Shown: piece after piece, positions 37,699 to 46,206 of the stretch
Layout: each line of letters starts with the position of its first letter
Numbering within the stretch: the first letter of the stretch is position 1
Assembly (NCBI RefSeq): GCF_016862575.1
Contig: NZ_BONF01000020.1
Coordinates: 1 to 64,000, forward strand
Origin: Catellatospora bangladeshensis
Lineage (GTDB): Bacteria; Actinomycetota; Actinomycetes; Mycobacteriales; Micromonosporaceae
DNA: 64,000 nt
Direction: 5' to 3'
The notes under the pieces: generated by a model
Told to the model about the DNA's origin: nothing
The model's database searches: none
The model's input: only the letters and a program-made list of their open reading frames with translations
Program-made: the position numbers and the translations under genes

Positions 37699-37976
37699 GC
37701 AACGAGCCCCTGTGGGAGGTGTTCGTCCGGCCCCGGCGCGGGCTGGCGCACACGCACGCCGGCAGCCTGCACGCGCCGGACGCGGGCATGGCCCTGCGGC
37801 ACGCGCGTGACCTCTACACCCGCCGCCAGGAGGGCGTCTCCATCTGGGTGGTGCCCGCCGCCGAGATCACCGCGTCGAGCCCGGACGAGAAGGACTCCTT
37901 CTTCGACCCGGCCGCCGACAAGATCTATCGCCACCCCACCTTCTACGAGCTGCCGGAGGGGGTGGAACACCTGTGA
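37695..37976 (+). CDS. paaB: 1,2-phenylacetyl-CoA epoxidase subunit PaaB
   Basis: A 93-residue small structural subunit, normal size. [42 protein letters not shown] and [13 protein letters not shown] are typical PaaB segments. It bridges PaaA-PaaC units in the complex. The start overlaps paaA and the stop overlaps paaC by four bases each, which should keep subunit amounts balanced. Confidence 0.95.
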
Positions 37977-38653
37977 GCGAGCTGCTTGCGCTCGGCGACG
38001 ACGCGCTGATCGCGGCCCAAAGGCTGAGCGAGTGGGTCTCCCGCGCGCCCACCCTGGAGGAGGACGTGGCGCTGGCCAACATCGCGCTCGACCAGCTCGG
38101 CGCGGCCCGGCTGCTGCTGTCCACCGCCGGTGACGAGGACGAGCTGGCCTACCTGCGCGACGGCCCCCAGTTCCGCAACTGCCTGCTGGCCGAGCTGCCG
38201 CTCGGCCCCGCCCGGGGCGACCTGGACTTCGCCTGGACCATGGCTTGGCTGCTCCTGCTGTCGTCAGCCCAGCTGCTGCGCTACACCGACCTCGCGGCGA
38301 GCGACGACGAACTCGCCGCGGGCATCGGCGCGAAGACCGTCAAGGAGTCGACCTACCACCTCGACCACGCCCACCAGTGGACGCTGCGCCTGGGCGGCGG
38401 CACCGACGAGTCGCACCGCCGCGTCCAGGAGGCCCTGGACAGCCTGTGGCCGTACGCGCACGAACTCACCGAGGGCATCCGGGACCGCTGGCTGGCCCTG
38501 GTCGAGCCGATCCTCGCCGAGGCCGGCCTGACCCGCCCCGCCGACCGCTGGCAGCCCGAGGGAGGCCGCACCGGCCGCCACACCGAACACCTCGGCTACC
38601 TGCTCGCCGAGATGCAGTCCCTGCACCGCGCCCACCCCGGAGCCCAGTGGTGA
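37973..38653 (+). CDS. paaC: 1,2-phenylacetyl-CoA epoxidase subunit PaaC
   Basis: A 226-residue structural partner of PaaA with a ferritin-like helical fold lacking most iron ligands. Key segments are QRLSEWVSRAPTLEEDVALANIALDQLGAARLLL, FAWTMAWLLLLSSAQLL and KESTYHLDHAHQWTLRLGGGTDESHRR. It is slightly shorter than many PaaC proteins. The GTG start overlaps paaB. An 87-bp palindromic repeat separates it from paaD. Confidence 0.94.
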   Translation: MSELLALGDDALIAAQRLSEWVSRAPTLEEDVALANIALDQLGAARLLLSTAGDEDELAYLRDGPQFRNCLLAELPLGPARGDLDFAWTMAWLLLLSSAQLLRYTDLAASDDELAAGIGAKTVKESTYHLDHAHQWTLRLGGGTDESHRRVQEALDSLWPYAHELTEGIRDRWLALVEPILAEAGLTRPADRWQPEGGRTGRHTEHLGYLLAEMQSLHRAHPGAQW

Positions 38654-38659
38654 CGCCCG

Positions 38660-38746
38660 AAAGGAAGGGCACCTTCGTCGGCTCGCGTCAGCGAGCCGAG
38701 CAGCAGCGCAGCACGCTATGCGTAGAGGAAGGGCACCTTCTTAACG
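38660..38746. repeat. Palindromic repeat, family I, expanded copy inside the paa operon
   Basis: The outer parts match the 10030 copy (GGAAGGGCACCTTC at the left; GCTATGCGTAGAGGAAGGGC then ACCTTCTTAACG at the right). The middle holds about 38 extra bases with a nested hairpin, GGCTCGC-GTCA-GCGAGCC (38680-38697). It lies between co-oriented paaC and paaD, five bases from the paaD GGAGG. Confidence 0.87.
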
Positions 38747-38762
38747 GGAAGGAGGTATGACC

Positions 38763-39263
38763 ATGGAGCTGGCTCACCCCGAGACCGTGCTGCTCGACGA
38801 CCCGGCGCGGGTCGCCGAGATCGCCGGGGCCGTGCCGGATCCCGAGCTGCGCGTGGTGACCATCGGTGAGCTGGGCATCGTGCGCGGCGCCGAGCTGGCC
38901 GAGGACGGCCGCGTCACCGTGACCATCACCCCGACCTACTCCGGCTGCCCGGCGATGGACGCCATCCGCGACGACATCCGATCCGCGCTGGCCGCGGCCG
39001 GGCACCCCGACGTCGAGGTGAAGACCGTGCTCAGCCCGGCCTGGTCTACCGACATGATCACCGAGTCGGGCTGGGCGGCGCTGGAGCGCACCGGCATCGC
39101 CGCGCCGGGCGCGTCAGGCACCCCGGCCTGCCCGCGCTGCGCGCACGGCGGCCAGCCGGTCACGCCGGTGCTGCAGATCAGCCGGTACGCCTCGACGCCG
39201 TGCCAGAGCCTGTGGAGCTGCCGCTCCTGCCTGGAACCCTTCAACGCGATCAAGAAACTGTGA
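38763..39263 (+). CDS. paaD: Phenylacetate degradation protein PaaD (MIP18-type)
   Basis: A 166-residue protein with an N-terminal DUF59/MIP18 domain (VPDPELRVVTIGELGIVRGAEL, ITPTYSGCPAMDAIRDDI) and a C-terminal cysteine-rich end (CPRCAHGG, CQSLWSCRSC), likely a zinc or cluster site. It is thought to help mature the Fe-S/di-iron components of the epoxidase. GGAGG at 38751-38755 is too close to ATG 38757 but seven bases from ATG 38763, which decides the start. Confidence 0.94.
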   Translation: MELAHPETVLLDDPARVAEIAGAVPDPELRVVTIGELGIVRGAELAEDGRVTVTITPTYSGCPAMDAIRDDIRSALAAAGHPDVEVKTVLSPAWSTDMITESGWAALERTGIAAPGASGTPACPRCAHGGQPVTPVLQISRYASTPCQSLWSCRSCLEPFNAIKKL

Positions 39264-39273
39264 GCCCGCCGCT

Positions 39274-40326
39274 GTGAGCACGACCTTCCACGAGCTGACC
39301 GTCGCCGCCGTCGAGCCGCTGACCCCGTCCGCGGTGGCGCTGACCTTCGCCGTCCCCGCCGAGCTGCGGCAGGTCTTCACCTTCCGTCCCGGGCAGCATG
39401 TGACGGTACGCCTCGACGGCGAGCTGCGCCGCTCGTACTCGATCTGCTCCACCCCCGCCGAGCTGCGTGAGCAAGGCATGCTGACGATCGGGGTGAAGCG
39501 GGTGCCGGGCGGGGTCTTCTCCACCCGCGCCCAGGGTCTGGCCCCCGGCGAGACGCTGCCGGTGCTGCCGCCGCTGGGCCGCTTCACCACCGAGCTGGAC
39601 CCGGCCCGCACCCGCCGCTACGGCGCGATCGTGGCCGGCTCCGGGATCACGCCGGTGCTGTCGCTGATCGCCACGGCGCTGGCCGTCGAGCCGGGCAGCA
39701 CGTTCACGGTGATCTGCGGCAACCGCAGCGCGGCCGAGGTGATGTTCGCCGACGCGCTCGCCGACCTGAAGGACCGCTACGGCTCCCGGCTGCAGCTGGT
39801 CCACGTGCTGTCGCGGGAGATGCAGCCCAGCGAGCTGCTGTCCGGCCGGCTCGACGGGCCCCGGGTGACCGCGCTGCTCAAGGAGTTCGAGCTGGCGGCC
39901 GTGGACGAGTGGTTCCTGTGCGGGCCGCTGGGCGTGGTCCGCGCGGCCCGGGACGCGCTGGCCGCGGCGGGCGCGTCGGGCAAGGTGCACGTCGAGCTGT
40001 TCCACGCGGAGGAGCCGCCTGCGCCGCAGGCCGCCGTGGCCGAGGGCGGTGAGGTCGAGGTGTCCATCGTCCTGGACGGACGCTCCACCGACTTCACCAT
40101 GGACCGCGCCGAGCGGGTGCTGGACGCGGCGCTGCGGCACCGCGGCGAGCTGCCGTACGCCTGCAAGGGCGGGGTCTGCTCGACCTGCCGCGCCAAGGTC
40201 GTCTCAGGCTCTGTGCAGATGGCCGCCAACTGGTCCCTGGAGCCCGACGAGCTGGCCGCCGGCTACGTCCTCACCTGCCAGTCCACCCCCACCACCGACA
40301 CCCTCACCCTCGACTTCGACGCCTGA
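39274..40326 (+). CDS. paaE: Phenylacetyl-CoA epoxidase reductase PaaE
   Basis: A 350-residue reductase passing electrons from NADPH through FAD and a 2Fe-2S cluster to the PaaA di-iron site. Order: FAD domain with RRSYSICS, NADP domain with GSGITPVLSLIATAL and CGPLGVVRAARD, then a plant-type ferredoxin domain with CKGGVCSTC and a last Cys in YVLTCQSTP. GTG 39274 is the start. It ends the paaABCDE unit; the CoA ligase and later steps are not in the window. Confidence 0.95.
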   Translation: MSTTFHELTVAAVEPLTPSAVALTFAVPAELRQVFTFRPGQHVTVRLDGELRRSYSICSTPAELREQGMLTIGVKRVPGGVFSTRAQGLAPGETLPVLPPLGRFTTELDPARTRRYGAIVAGSGITPVLSLIATALAVEPGSTFTVICGNRSAAEVMFADALADLKDRYGSRLQLVHVLSREMQPSELLSGRLDGPRVTALLKEFELAAVDEWFLCGPLGVVRAARDALAAAGASGKVHVELFHAEEPPAPQAAVAEGGEVEVSIVLDGRSTDFTMDRAERVLDAALRHRGELPYACKGGVCSTCRAKVVSGSVQMAANWSLEPDELAAGYVLTCQSTPTTDTLTLDFDA

Positions 40327-40351
40327 CCGCCTCCGGGAGCCGGTCGTGGGG

Positions 40352-40413
40352 GTGCAGTTTCGGGGAAACTGCACGATCCCTGGCTCAGGTTCGTGCAGTT
40401 TCCCCGAAACTGC
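40352..40413. repeat. 62-bp intergenic double-hairpin repeat, family III, copy 1
   Basis: GCAGTTTCGGGGAAACTGC and GCAGTTTCCCCGAAACTGC, each a perfect 8-bp stem and reverse complements of each other, are preceded by GT and separated by 20 bases. It has the same length and arms as the copy at 62846. Confidence 0.9.
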
Positions 40414-40501
40414 AGAGTGGCGCACGCGGACGCGGGAGCGGCGGGACGGTGTGACGGACCAGGCGGCCCCGGGGCGGTGGGGACGGGTTAGTCTCGGTGG
40501 C

Positions 40502-41692
40502 GTGAGTGCGAACAGGGAGATCGACAGCATCGTGCAGCGGGCCGCCGACGGCGGCCGGATCAGCGCCGAGGAGGCGCTGCTGCTCTACACCGACGCGCCG
40601 TTCCACGCGCTGGGTGAGGCCGCTGACGCGGTGCGCCGCCGCCGCTACCCGGACGGCGTCGTGACGTACCTGATCGACCGCAACATCAACTACACCAACG
40701 TCTGCGTGACGGCGTGCAAGTTCTGCGCGTTCTACCGCGCGCCCAAGCACGCCGAGGGCTGGGTGCACGACACCGCGGAGATCCTGCGCCGCTGCGGCGA
40801 GGCGGTGGAGCTGGGCGCGACGCAGGTGATGCTGCAGGGCGGCCACCACCCCGAGTTCGGCGTGGAGTACTACGAGAACCTGTTCGCCTCGGTGAAGCAG
40901 GCGTACCCGCAGCTCATGATCCACTCGATCGGGCCCAGCGAGATCCTGCACATGGCCAAGGTCTCCGAGGTGTCCATCGACGAGGCCGTGGCCCGTATCA
41001 AGGCGGCCGGCCTGGACTCGATCGCGGGCGCCGGCGCGGAGATGCTGCCCGACCGGCCGCGTAAGGCGATCGCCCCGCTCAAGGAGTCGGGCGCGCGCTG
41101 GCTGGAGGTCATGGAGGTGGCGCACCGGCACGGCGTCGAGTCCACCGCGACCATGATGATGGGCACCGGCGAGACCAACGCCGAGCGCATCGAGCACCTG
41201 CGCATGATCCGCGACGTGCAGGACCGCACCGGCGGCTTCCGCGCGTTCATCCCGTGGACGTACCAGCCGGAGAACAACCACCTCAAGGGCCGCACCCAGG
41301 CCACGTCGCTGGAGTACCTGCGGCTCATCGCGGTGGCCCGGCTGTTCTTCGACAACGTGGCGCACCTGCAGGCGTCCTGGCTGACCACCGGCAAGGACGT
41401 GGGCCAGCTCGCGCTGCACATGGGCGTGGACGACCTGGGCTCGATCATGCTGGAGGAGAACGTGATCTCCTCGGCGGGCGCCCGGCACCGGTCCAACCTG
41501 CACGACCTGGTCCAGCTCATCCGCACGGCGGGCCGCATCCCGGCCCAGCGCGACACGCTGTACCGCCACCTCAAGGTGCACTGGACCCCCGCCGACGACC
41601 CGACGGACGAGCGCGTCACCTCCCACTTCTCCTCCATCGCCATCGAGGGCGGCGGCGTGGGCAGGCAGCTCCCCCTGGTCGACGCGCGCTGA
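40502..41692 (+). CDS. mqnC: Cyclic dehypoxanthinyl futalosine synthase (radical SAM)
   Basis: A 396-residue radical SAM enzyme that cyclises dehypoxanthinyl futalosine. The cluster motif is CVTACKFC (C68, C72, C75) after LIDRNINYTNV. LGATQVMLQGGHHPEFGVEYYE, IHSIGPSEILHMAKVS, SIAGAGAEMLPDRPRK and TMMMGTGETNAERIEHL are MqnC signatures. The frame is open from 40049, but the GTG at 40502 gives the family N-terminus. It is followed by a family II repeat and preceded by a family III repeat. Confidence 0.95.
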   Translation: MSANREIDSIVQRAADGGRISAEEALLLYTDAPFHALGEAADAVRRRRYPDGVVTYLIDRNINYTNVCVTACKFCAFYRAPKHAEGWVHDTAEILRRCGEAVELGATQVMLQGGHHPEFGVEYYENLFASVKQAYPQLMIHSIGPSEILHMAKVSEVSIDEAVARIKAAGLDSIAGAGAEMLPDRPRKAIAPLKESGARWLEVMEVAHRHGVESTATMMMGTGETNAERIEHLRMIRDVQDRTGGFRAFIPWTYQPENNHLKGRTQATSLEYLRLIAVARLFFDNVAHLQASWLTTGKDVGQLALHMGVDDLGSIMLEENVISSAGARHRSNLHDLVQLIRTAGRIPAQRDTLYRHLKVHWTPADDPTDERVTSHFSSIAIEGGGVGRQLPLVDAR

Positions 41693-41711
41693 GCTTCGCT
41701 CGCGCGGGCTA

Positions 41712-41772
41712 GATCGCCGTTTCGTGTCCAGAAGTGCGCTCAGACCGCAGGTTCTGACACGAAGCAGTGATC
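41712..41772 (-). repeat. 61-bp intergenic palindromic repeat, family II, copy 3 (inverted)
   Basis: Exactly 61 bases, GATCGCC...GTGATC with inner arms TTCGTGTCCAGAA and TTCTGACACGAA. Its reverse complement aligns best with the 14289 copy, so it is in the opposite orientation. The rest of the 41693-41877 gap is promoter-sized and otherwise featureless. Confidence 0.85.
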
Positions 41773-41877
41773 TTCACGTGGCGGGAGCCGCCGGCCGGTC
41801 TGTGCCTGATCGGACTATGGGGGCGGGTGGCCGGCGGACATTAGTGTCCACCTGACTGTGACGTCGGGGGGACATCG

Positions 41878-42621
41878 ATGACGCGGATCGTGAGCAGGAT
41901 GGCAGCGCTGTTCGTGGCGCTCGTCGCGGCGGTGGGGGCCGCCGCCGCTCCGGCGTGGGCGGCCGGGCCGGATCTCGCGGCGCTGTCCAGAGGTGCGCGC
42001 GGAGCGATCGGGGCGACCGTCGACGTGTCGGTGGGCATCGCCAACCACGGTGATCCGCTGACCATCCAGCAGGTGGTCCTCAACTACCGCGCCCCGGCGG
42101 GCACGGTGATCGTCAAGGCGGCGGGCACGGCCTGTGTCTTCAACCAGGAGCGCACGACCGCCAGGTGCGGGCTCGGCACCGAGTGGCGCAGCAGGATCGC
42201 CGCGCGGCCCGAGGGCGGCTTCCAGACCATCCAGGTCAAGATCACATCCAGGGTGACCGGGACGGGCTCGTTCACCGTCACCTGCGGGTGCGACGCGAAG
42301 AAGGCCAACAACTCGGCGGAGATCGTCATCGAGGGCGCGGCCAAGCCGCAGCCCACCGCCTCGCCGAAGCCGTCGGCGAAGCCCCGGCCGAGCGAGAGCC
42401 CGTCGCCGCAGCAGAGCCTCAGCCCGCAGGAGACCTTCGAGCCGGACTACGGCAGCGAGGCGCCGGTCGTCGCCGCGCCGCCCGCGGCCGAGAAGGACTC
42501 CTCCAGCAGCGGATTCCTGCTCATCGGGGTCGGCGCGGTGCTGTTCGGGCTGGTCGGCCTGGGCGGTGCCGCGTACCTGTGGCGGGACCGCTCCGGCGGC
42601 GAAGAGGACGACACGGAGTAG
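41878..42621 (+). CDS. Cell-surface protein: signal peptide, beta domain, Pro/Ser linker, C-terminal membrane anchor
   Basis: A 247-residue protein. The signal peptide ends near APAWAA (about residue 29). Residues about 30-150 look like one immunoglobulin-like CARDB/DUF11-type domain ([29 protein letters not shown]) with four cysteines. Residues about 155-205 are a Pro/Ser linker, and a single helix ([25 protein letters not shown]) followed by an acidic tail anchors it. No LPXTG motif is present. The function is unknown; it is not obviously tied to the menaquinone genes around it. Confidence 0.75.
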   Translation: MTRIVSRMAALFVALVAAVGAAAAPAWAAGPDLAALSRGARGAIGATVDVSVGIANHGDPLTIQQVVLNYRAPAGTVIVKAAGTACVFNQERTTARCGLGTEWRSRIAARPEGGFQTIQVKITSRVTGTGSFTVTCGCDAKKANNSAEIVIEGAAKPQPTASPKPSAKPRPSESPSPQQSLSPQETFEPDYGSEAPVVAAPPAAEKDSSSSGFLLIGVGAVLFGLVGLGGAAYLWRDRSGGEEDDTE

Positions 42622-42676
42622 CGCAGTGTGGCAGCCGCCGCAGCGCCGCCGCGCGGGGTTTGGCAGAGTGGCGGCT

Positions 42677-43372
42677 GTGAGCCGCGCAGACCTTGACAAA
42701 GAGCCGCACGAGATCGCTTCGATGTTCGACGGGGTGGCGGAGAAGTACGACAAGACCAACTCCGTGCTGTCGTTCGGCCAGGACAAGAGCTGGCGCCGGG
42801 CGACCCGGGCCGCGCTGGCGCTCAAGGCCGGCGAGAAGGTGCTCGACCTGGGCGCGGGCACCGGCGTCTCGACCGAGGAGCTGGCCCGCTCGGGCGCGTA
42901 CGTGGTCGGCGTCGACCTGTCCCTGGGCATGCTGGCCGTGGGACGGCGCGACCGGCCGAAGGTGCCGCTGGTCGCGGGGGACGCGCTGGCGCTGCCGTTC
43001 CCGGACGAGACGTTCGACGCGGTGACCACCTCGTTCGTCATCCGCAACGTGGCGAACACGCCCGCCGCGCTGCGCGAGCTGTCCCGGGTCACCAAGCCGG
43101 GCGGCCGCCTGGTCATCTGTGAGTTCTCGCACCCGACCAACGGCGCGTTCCGCACCGTCTACCTGCAGTACCTGATGCGCTCGCTGCCCGCGGTGGCGCG
43201 CAAGGTGTCGAGCAACCCCGAGGCGTACGTCTACCTCGCCGAGTCCATCCGGGCGTGGCCCGACCAGCGCGAGTTCGCCACGATCATCGGCGAGAACACC
43301 TGGTCGCAGGTGAAGTGGCGCAACCTGACCGGCGGCATCGTGGCGCTGCACAAGGCGGTCCGCCCGGCCTGA
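42677..43372 (+). CDS. menG: Demethylmenaquinone methyltransferase
   Basis: A 231-residue class I SAM methyltransferase of the UbiE/MenG family that adds the last methyl group to demethylmenaquinone. [30 protein letters not shown] is the family opening, [15 protein letters not shown] the SAM loop, and [34 protein letters not shown] the next motifs. The GTG at 42677 is chosen; the frame is open from 42566 without a plausible start. It shares the region with mqnC and menJ-nuo. Confidence 0.95.
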   Translation: MSRADLDKEPHEIASMFDGVAEKYDKTNSVLSFGQDKSWRRATRAALALKAGEKVLDLGAGTGVSTEELARSGAYVVGVDLSLGMLAVGRRDRPKVPLVAGDALALPFPDETFDAVTTSFVIRNVANTPAALRELSRVTKPGGRLVICEFSHPTNGAFRTVYLQYLMRSLPAVARKVSSNPEAYVYLAESIRAWPDQREFATIIGENTWSQVKWRNLTGGIVALHKAVRPA

Positions 43373-43421
43373 TCCGGCCGTTTGCCGGACACGGCGCGGC
43401 GTGCCGCCGCACGATCAGGGC

Positions 43422-43610
43422 ATGGGGTACGACGAGAGCGCGGTGATCGGGTTCCTCGGCGGCGGGTACGGCGAGCCGCCCGTGCGCGTGGCAGACCTGG
43501 AGGAGGCGGCCCGCCGCCGCGCCGCCGCCCGCCGCGCCGCGCGCGCCGAGGACACTCCTGACCCTGACCTCGCGCCGCCCGCCGCGCCCGACACCACGCC
43601 CGATCCCTGA
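43422..43610 (+). CDS. Possible small Ala/Arg/Pro-rich protein
   Basis: A 62-codon frame beginning MGYDESAVIGFLGGGYGEPPVRVADLE, then an Ala/Arg helix and a Pro/Asp tail. Codon choice resembles the neighbours, but the binding site is poor and no family is recognised. If it is not a gene, 43373-43828 is a 456-base leader region containing the three elements listed next. Confidence 0.35.
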   Translation: MGYDESAVIGFLGGGYGEPPVRVADLEEAARRRAAARRAARAEDTPDPDLAPPAAPDTTPDP

Positions 43611-43637
43611 CCGCCCCGCCCTGCCCGCCCCCGCCCC

Positions 43638-43662
43638 GCCGCAACTCCTGGAGAGTTGCGGC
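43638..43662. terminator. Hairpin, probable terminator after menG
   Basis: GCCGCAACTC pairs with GAGTTGCGGC around a five-base loop, downstream of menG and the small ORF and upstream of the menJ-nuo promoter region. Confidence 0.6.
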
Positions 43663-43709
43663 TCGAGCGCGTACGGCGGTGGATTGGGAGCGTTTTCGGG
43701 GGGTGATTC

Positions 43710-43731
43710 ATGGTTAGGGTCACCTAACCAT
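43710..43731. promoter_or_regulatory. Perfect 22-bp palindrome upstream of menJ-nuo (DtxR/IdeR-like)
   Basis: ATGGTTAGG, four bases, CCTAACCAT. The TTAGG/CCTAA halves resemble the iron-box half-sites of actinobacterial DtxR/IdeR regulators, but the spacing and flanks are not a full match. It lies about 100 bases before menJ, near the expected promoter. Confidence 0.45.
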
Positions 43732-43770
43732 TACGGGGTCACGGCGCAGTTCTAGACTGCTCGCCGGACT

Positions 43771-43794
43771 GGCTTGTGAAGACTTTCACGAGCC
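43771..43794. promoter_or_regulatory. Candidate Rex (NADH/NAD+ sensor) operator of menJ-nuo
   Basis: TTGTGAAGACTTTCACGA (43774-43791) matches the Rex consensus TTGTGAA-N4-TTCACAA at 13 of 14 fixed positions. The palindrome extends to GGCT...AGCC with one mismatch. It stands 38 bases before the menJ start. Rex is known to repress nuo in Streptomyces when NADH is low. Confidence 0.75.
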
Positions 43795-43828
43795 CGGAAC
43801 GAACGTTCAGGTAGAGGTGGAGGTGAGC

Positions 43829-45100
43829 ATGACACCGACCGATATCGATGCCGACGTGATCGTCGTTGGTGCCGGTCCGGGTGGCTCCGCCACCGCGTAC
43901 CACCTCGCCAAGCACGGTGCGAAGGTGCTGCTGCTGGAGAAGACCGAGTTCCCGCGGGAGAAGGTCTGCGGCGACGGGTTGACCCCGCGCGCGGTCAAGC
44001 AGCTGATCGACATGGGCGTGGACGTCCGCCCGGAGGCCGGCTGGCTGCACAACAAGGGCCTGCGCGTGATCGGTGGCGGCGTCCGGCTGGAGCTGGACTG
44101 GCCCGACCTGGCCAGCTTCCCCGACTTCGGCCTGGTGCGCACCCGCCTGGACTTCGACGACATGCTCGCGCAGCGCGCCGTCGCCGCCGGGGCCGTCCTG
44201 CGGACCGGCCACAACGTGACCGGCCCGGTGCTGGACACCGACGGCCGCGTGGTCGGCGTCGAGGTGAAGACCGCCGAGGGCGTCAAGACGCTGCGCGCGC
44301 ACCTGGTGGTCGCCGCCGACGGCGTCTCCGGCCGGTTCGCGCTGGCGATGGGCATGGCCAAGCGCGAGGACCGCCCGATGGGCGTGGCCGTGCGCCGCTA
44401 CTACCGCTGCCCGGCCAAGACCAACGACGACTACCTGGAGTCGTGGCTCGAGCTGCGCAGCCGCGAGGCGGGCAGCGCGCAGCTGCCGGGTTACGGCTGG
44501 ATCTTCGGGCTGGGCGACGGCCGGGTCAACGTGGGCCTCGGCGTGCTCAACTCGTCGAAGGCGTACCAGCAGACCAACTACCGGCAGATGCTCACCGACT
44601 GGCTCGGCGCGACGCCCGAGGAGTGGGGCCTGAACGACGAGGCCAACGCCGAGGGCAAGACGCTGGGCGCGGCCCTGCCGATGGGGTTCAACCGCACGCC
44701 CCACTACACGCGGGGCATGATGCTGGTGGGCGACTCGGGCGGCATGGTCAACCCCTTCAACGGCGAGGGCATCGCGTACGCGATGGAATCCGGGCAGCTG
44801 GCCGCTGACGTGCTGATCCAGGCGCTGGCCCGCCCGGCGGGCCCGGCCCGGGAGCGCGCGCTGCAGGCGTACGCGACCGAGCTGAAGCGGCGGCTGGGCG
44901 GTTACTACCGCGTTGGCGGCATCTTCGTGAAGCTGATCGGGAATCCTCAGGTGATGAAGGTCGCGACGAAGCACGGCATGCCGCACCCGACGCTCATGCG
45001 GTTCGTGCTCAAGCTGCTGGCGAACCTCACCGACCAGCGTGACGGGGACGCCATGGACCGCATCATCAATGCCATGTCCCGCGTGGCACCCGCGGTGTAG
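43829..45100 (+). CDS. menJ: Geranylgeranyl reductase-family flavoprotein, probable menaquinone reductase MenJ
   Basis: A 423-residue FAD enzyme with an N-terminal dinucleotide fold (VIVVGAGPGGSATAYHLAKHGAKVLLLEK), the PREKVCGDGLTPRAV motif, and GMMLVGDSGGMVNPFNGEGIAYAMESG. In mycobacteria MenJ saturates one isoprene unit of the menaquinone tail. Placement just before nuoA and behind the Rex-like site fits a quinone role over general lipid reduction. GGAGGTG sits five bases before ATG 43829, preferred to GTG 43817. Confidence 0.87.
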   Translation: MTPTDIDADVIVVGAGPGGSATAYHLAKHGAKVLLLEKTEFPREKVCGDGLTPRAVKQLIDMGVDVRPEAGWLHNKGLRVIGGGVRLELDWPDLASFPDFGLVRTRLDFDDMLAQRAVAAGAVLRTGHNVTGPVLDTDGRVVGVEVKTAEGVKTLRAHLVVAADGVSGRFALAMGMAKREDRPMGVAVRRYYRCPAKTNDDYLESWLELRSREAGSAQLPGYGWIFGLGDGRVNVGLGVLNSSKAYQQTNYRQMLTDWLGATPEEWGLNDEANAEGKTLGAALPMGFNRTPHYTRGMMLVGDSGGMVNPFNGEGIAYAMESGQLAADVLIQALARPAGPARERALQAYATELKRRLGGYYRVGGIFVKLIGNPQVMKVATKHGMPHPTLMRFVLKLLANLTDQRDGDAMDRIINAMSRVAPAV

Positions 45101-45179
45101 CGGGCCGCGGGGCGAGGATCTTAACGGACTGCAAGCAGGCGAAACACAACAGTTCACCGGGAAGAAAGGACGCAGGCAG

Positions 45180-45548
45180 GTGTCGCTCTCCGCGTACGTG
45201 CCCATCGTTGGGCTCTTCGCGCTGGCCGCGGCCTTCGGGCTTTTCTCGGTCGCGGCAGCACCCATCATCGGACCCCGCCGCTTCAACAAGGCGAAGCTCG
45301 ACGCCTACGAGTGCGGCATCGAGCCGACCCCTCAGCCGGTCGGCGGCGGGCGCTTTCCGATCAAGTTCTACCTGACCGCGATGCTCTTCATCGTCTTCGA
45401 CATCGAGATCATCTTCCTCTACCCGTGGGCGGTCAGCTTCGACCAGTTCGAAGGTGTGTTCGTCTTCGTGGAGATGGTTCTGTTCATCGGCACGGTGTTC
45501 GTCGCGTACGCCTACGTATGGCGTCGCGGCGGCCTGGATTGGGACTGA
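45180..45548 (+). CDS. nuoA: NADH-quinone oxidoreductase subunit A
   Basis: A 122-residue membrane subunit with three helices, in the junction of the membrane arm. [11 protein letters not shown], with the conserved Cys loop, [23 protein letters not shown] and [17 protein letters not shown] are diagnostic. GTG 45180 is chosen from GAAAGGA upstream; the frame is open from 45039. The 79-base gap after menJ has no terminator, so menJ and nuoA-N are probably one transcript. Confidence 0.95.
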   Translation: MSLSAYVPIVGLFALAAAFGLFSVAAAPIIGPRRFNKAKLDAYECGIEPTPQPVGGGRFPIKFYLTAMLFIVFDIEIIFLYPWAVSFDQFEGVFVFVEMVLFIGTVFVAYAYVWRRGGLDWD

Positions 45549-45549
45549 C

Positions 45550-46206
45550 ATGGGACTCGAAGAGAAGCTCCCCTCCGGGGTGCTGCTCACCACCGTCCAG
45601 GGGCTCGTCAACTGGACCCGTAAGGCCAGCTTCTGGCCGGCCACCTTCGGCCTGGCCTGCTGCGCCATCGAGATGATGGCCTCCGGTGCGGCCCGGTACG
45701 ACACGGGCCGCTTCGGCATGGAGGTCTTCCGGGCCTCGCCCCGCCAGGCCGACCTGATGATCGTGGCCGGCCGGGTGAGCCAGAAGATGGCCCCGGTGCT
45801 GCGCCAGATCTACGACCAGATGCCCGAGCCCCGGTGGGTGCTGTCCATGGGCGTCTGCGCGTCGTCCGGCGGCATGTTCAACAACTACGCGATCGTGCAG
45901 GGCGTGGACCACATCGTCCCCGTCGACATGTACCTGCCCGGCTGCCCGCCGAGGCCGGAGATGCTGCTCGACGCGATCCTCAAGCTGCACGACAAGATCC
46001 TCGCCGAGCCGCTGGGCGCCGGCGGCCGCAAGATGCTGGCCGCCAAGGAGGCCCGCGAGGGCAAGCCCGTGGTCGCGGCCGGCGCGATGCCGTCGAGCTA
46101 CCGCTACAACAAGGCGCTGCGCGCCGAGTGGGAGCAGGCCGCCGCCGAGGGCCGCGAGGAGCAGCTGCGGATCCAGAAGTGGATGGAGAAGGGGAACCAC
46201 CGGTGA
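45550..46206 (+). CDS. nuoB: NADH-quinone oxidoreductase subunit B
   Basis: A 218-residue hydrophilic subunit holding cluster N2, the last Fe-S centre before quinone. The ligands are the CC pair in [11 protein letters not shown] (C37, C38), C103 in [10 protein letters not shown] and C132 in [10 protein letters not shown]. The start is one base after the nuoA stop; the end overlaps nuoC (GTGA). The C-terminal tail (about 150-218) is charged. Confidence 0.97.
   Translation: MGLEEKLPSGVLLTTVQGLVNWTRKASFWPATFGLACCAIEMMASGAARYDTGRFGMEVFRASPRQADLMIVAGRVSQKMAPVLRQIYDQMPEPRWVLSMGVCASSGGMFNNYAIVQGVDHIVPVDMYLPGCPPRPEMLLDAILKLHDKILAEPLGAGGRKMLAAKEAREGKPVVAAGAMPSSYRYNKALRAEWEQAAAEGREEQLRIQKWMEKGNHR

Noticed and set aside
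43771-43794. The Rex-like palindrome as a terminator
   Set aside because: It lies in a promoter region close to the menJ start, and a separate hairpin at 43638 already serves menG.
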